Shown here: piece by piece, positions 63,833 to 64,000 of the stretch
Layout of the letters: every line of letters starts with the position of its first letter
How positions within the stretch are numbered: the stretch's first letter is position 1
DNA from: Mycobacteroides chelonae
Lineage (GTDB): Bacteria > Actinomycetota > Actinomycetes > Mycobacteriales > Mycobacteriaceae
Assembly (NCBI RefSeq): GCF_016767715.1
Contig: NZ_CP050145.1
Location: 620,001 to 684,000, forward strand
Length of the DNA stretch: 64,000 nucleotides
Direction: 5' to 3'
Position numbers and translations under genes: made by a program
The notes under the pieces: generated by a model
The model's input: the letters and a program-made list of their open reading frames with translations, nothing else
What the model was told of the DNA's origin: nothing
Database searches by the model: none

Positions 63833-64000
63833 TGACGGCATCGGTCAGGACACCTCTGGGGGACCGGCTGCGCGGCGTGCCGGGTGTGGGTCTGTTGCGT
63901 TCCACGCATGGCCTGCAGCGGTTCACACTGGTGGCCGGTCTGGTCCTGGTCGCGGTGTTCATTCTCGTTGCGATACTGGCGCCCCTGTTGGCGCCGTACG
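63832..64000 (+). CDS. ABC transporter permease, DppC/OppC-like (partial, cut by window end)
   Basis: First 56 codons only. Starts MTASVRTPLGDRL, and a membrane helix follows (LVAGLVLVAVFILVAILAPLLAP), as in the N-terminus of DppC/OppC. The ATG shares a base with the upstream stop (TGATG). ATPase genes are expected further downstream. Confidence 0.88.
   Translation, partial: MTASVRTPLGDRLRGVPGVGLLRSTHGLQRFTLVAGLVLVAVFILVAILAPLLAPY

Overview
The window comes from a mycobacterium, most likely the Mycobacteroides (M. abscessus/chelonae) group. From 13.5 kb onward the gene order is recognisably that of the M. tuberculosis Rv0756c-Rv0808 interval: decapeptide-repeat protein, phoP, phoR, HIT protein, purD, exported esterase, TetR, purB, cyp126, purC, ptrB, purS, purQ, encapsulin (cfp29), DyP, pepC, purL, CPBP, SCP-like protein, purF. 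Many segments are rearranged, lost or replaced. The species assignment is inference from gene content; no marker gene fixes it.

Region 1 (0.3-12.9 kb) is the most distinctive. Five tightly overlapping genes encode an isonitrile-lipopeptide pathway: non-haem iron oxidase, FcoT-like thioesterase, FadD10-like acyl-AMP ligase, acyl carrier protein, and an NRPS with a terminal reductase. These are homologues of Rv0097-Rv0101 and of Streptomyces scoE-scoA, and the products bind copper or zinc. The genes run straight into a PE5-like PE gene, an EsxG/EsxH-like pair and an HMA (MxCxxC) metal-binding protein. After a divergent methyltransferase comes a PPE4-like PPE gene. The cluster therefore combines a predicted metallophore pathway with a second copy of the ESX-3 substrate set (PE5-PPE4-EsxG-EsxH) and a metallochaperone. 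The NRPS has one module (C-A-PCP-reductase), unlike the much larger M. tuberculosis Nrp. A flavoprotein and a DUF202 membrane protein follow.

Region 2 (13-24.5 kb) holds a tRNA-Thr(UGU) with an adjacent HNH-nuclease gene and a protein with nine 10-residue repeats. The PhoPR two-component system follows, with a PhoP-box direct repeat upstream. Then come a HIT protein, a divergent EamA transporter/LysR pair, a predicted di-iron protein translationally coupled to a flavin/2Fe-2S reductase, an epoxide-hydrolase-like enzyme with a D-aminoacylase-like amidohydrolase, and a TetR regulator.

Region 3 (24.5-58.2 kb) is a dispersed purine-biosynthesis island (purD, purB, purC, purS-purQ, purL, purF). 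It is interleaved with esterases, an aminotransferase, CYP126, oligopeptidase B, an SDR, a sugar transporter, glutathione peroxidase, a KstD-like flavoprotein, the encapsulin-DyP nanocompartment operon, an M18 aminopeptidase, two paralogous lipoproteins and membrane proteins. Five purine transcription starts and many other genes show a TAnnnT -10 box exactly 6-7 bases before the start codon, which predicts leaderless mRNAs and helped to fix start sites. Two copies of an unusual long-loop inverted repeat (arms with the core CGACATTC) lie at gene ends.

Region 4 (58.2-64 kb) departs from the usual purF-purM neighbourhood. It has a START-like protein, an AraC regulator, gene debris with an SDR remnant, an NAD-dependent epimerase/3-beta-HSD-like enzyme, and the start of a peptide ABC transporter operon (binding protein, DppB-like permease, DppC-like permease cut by the window edge).
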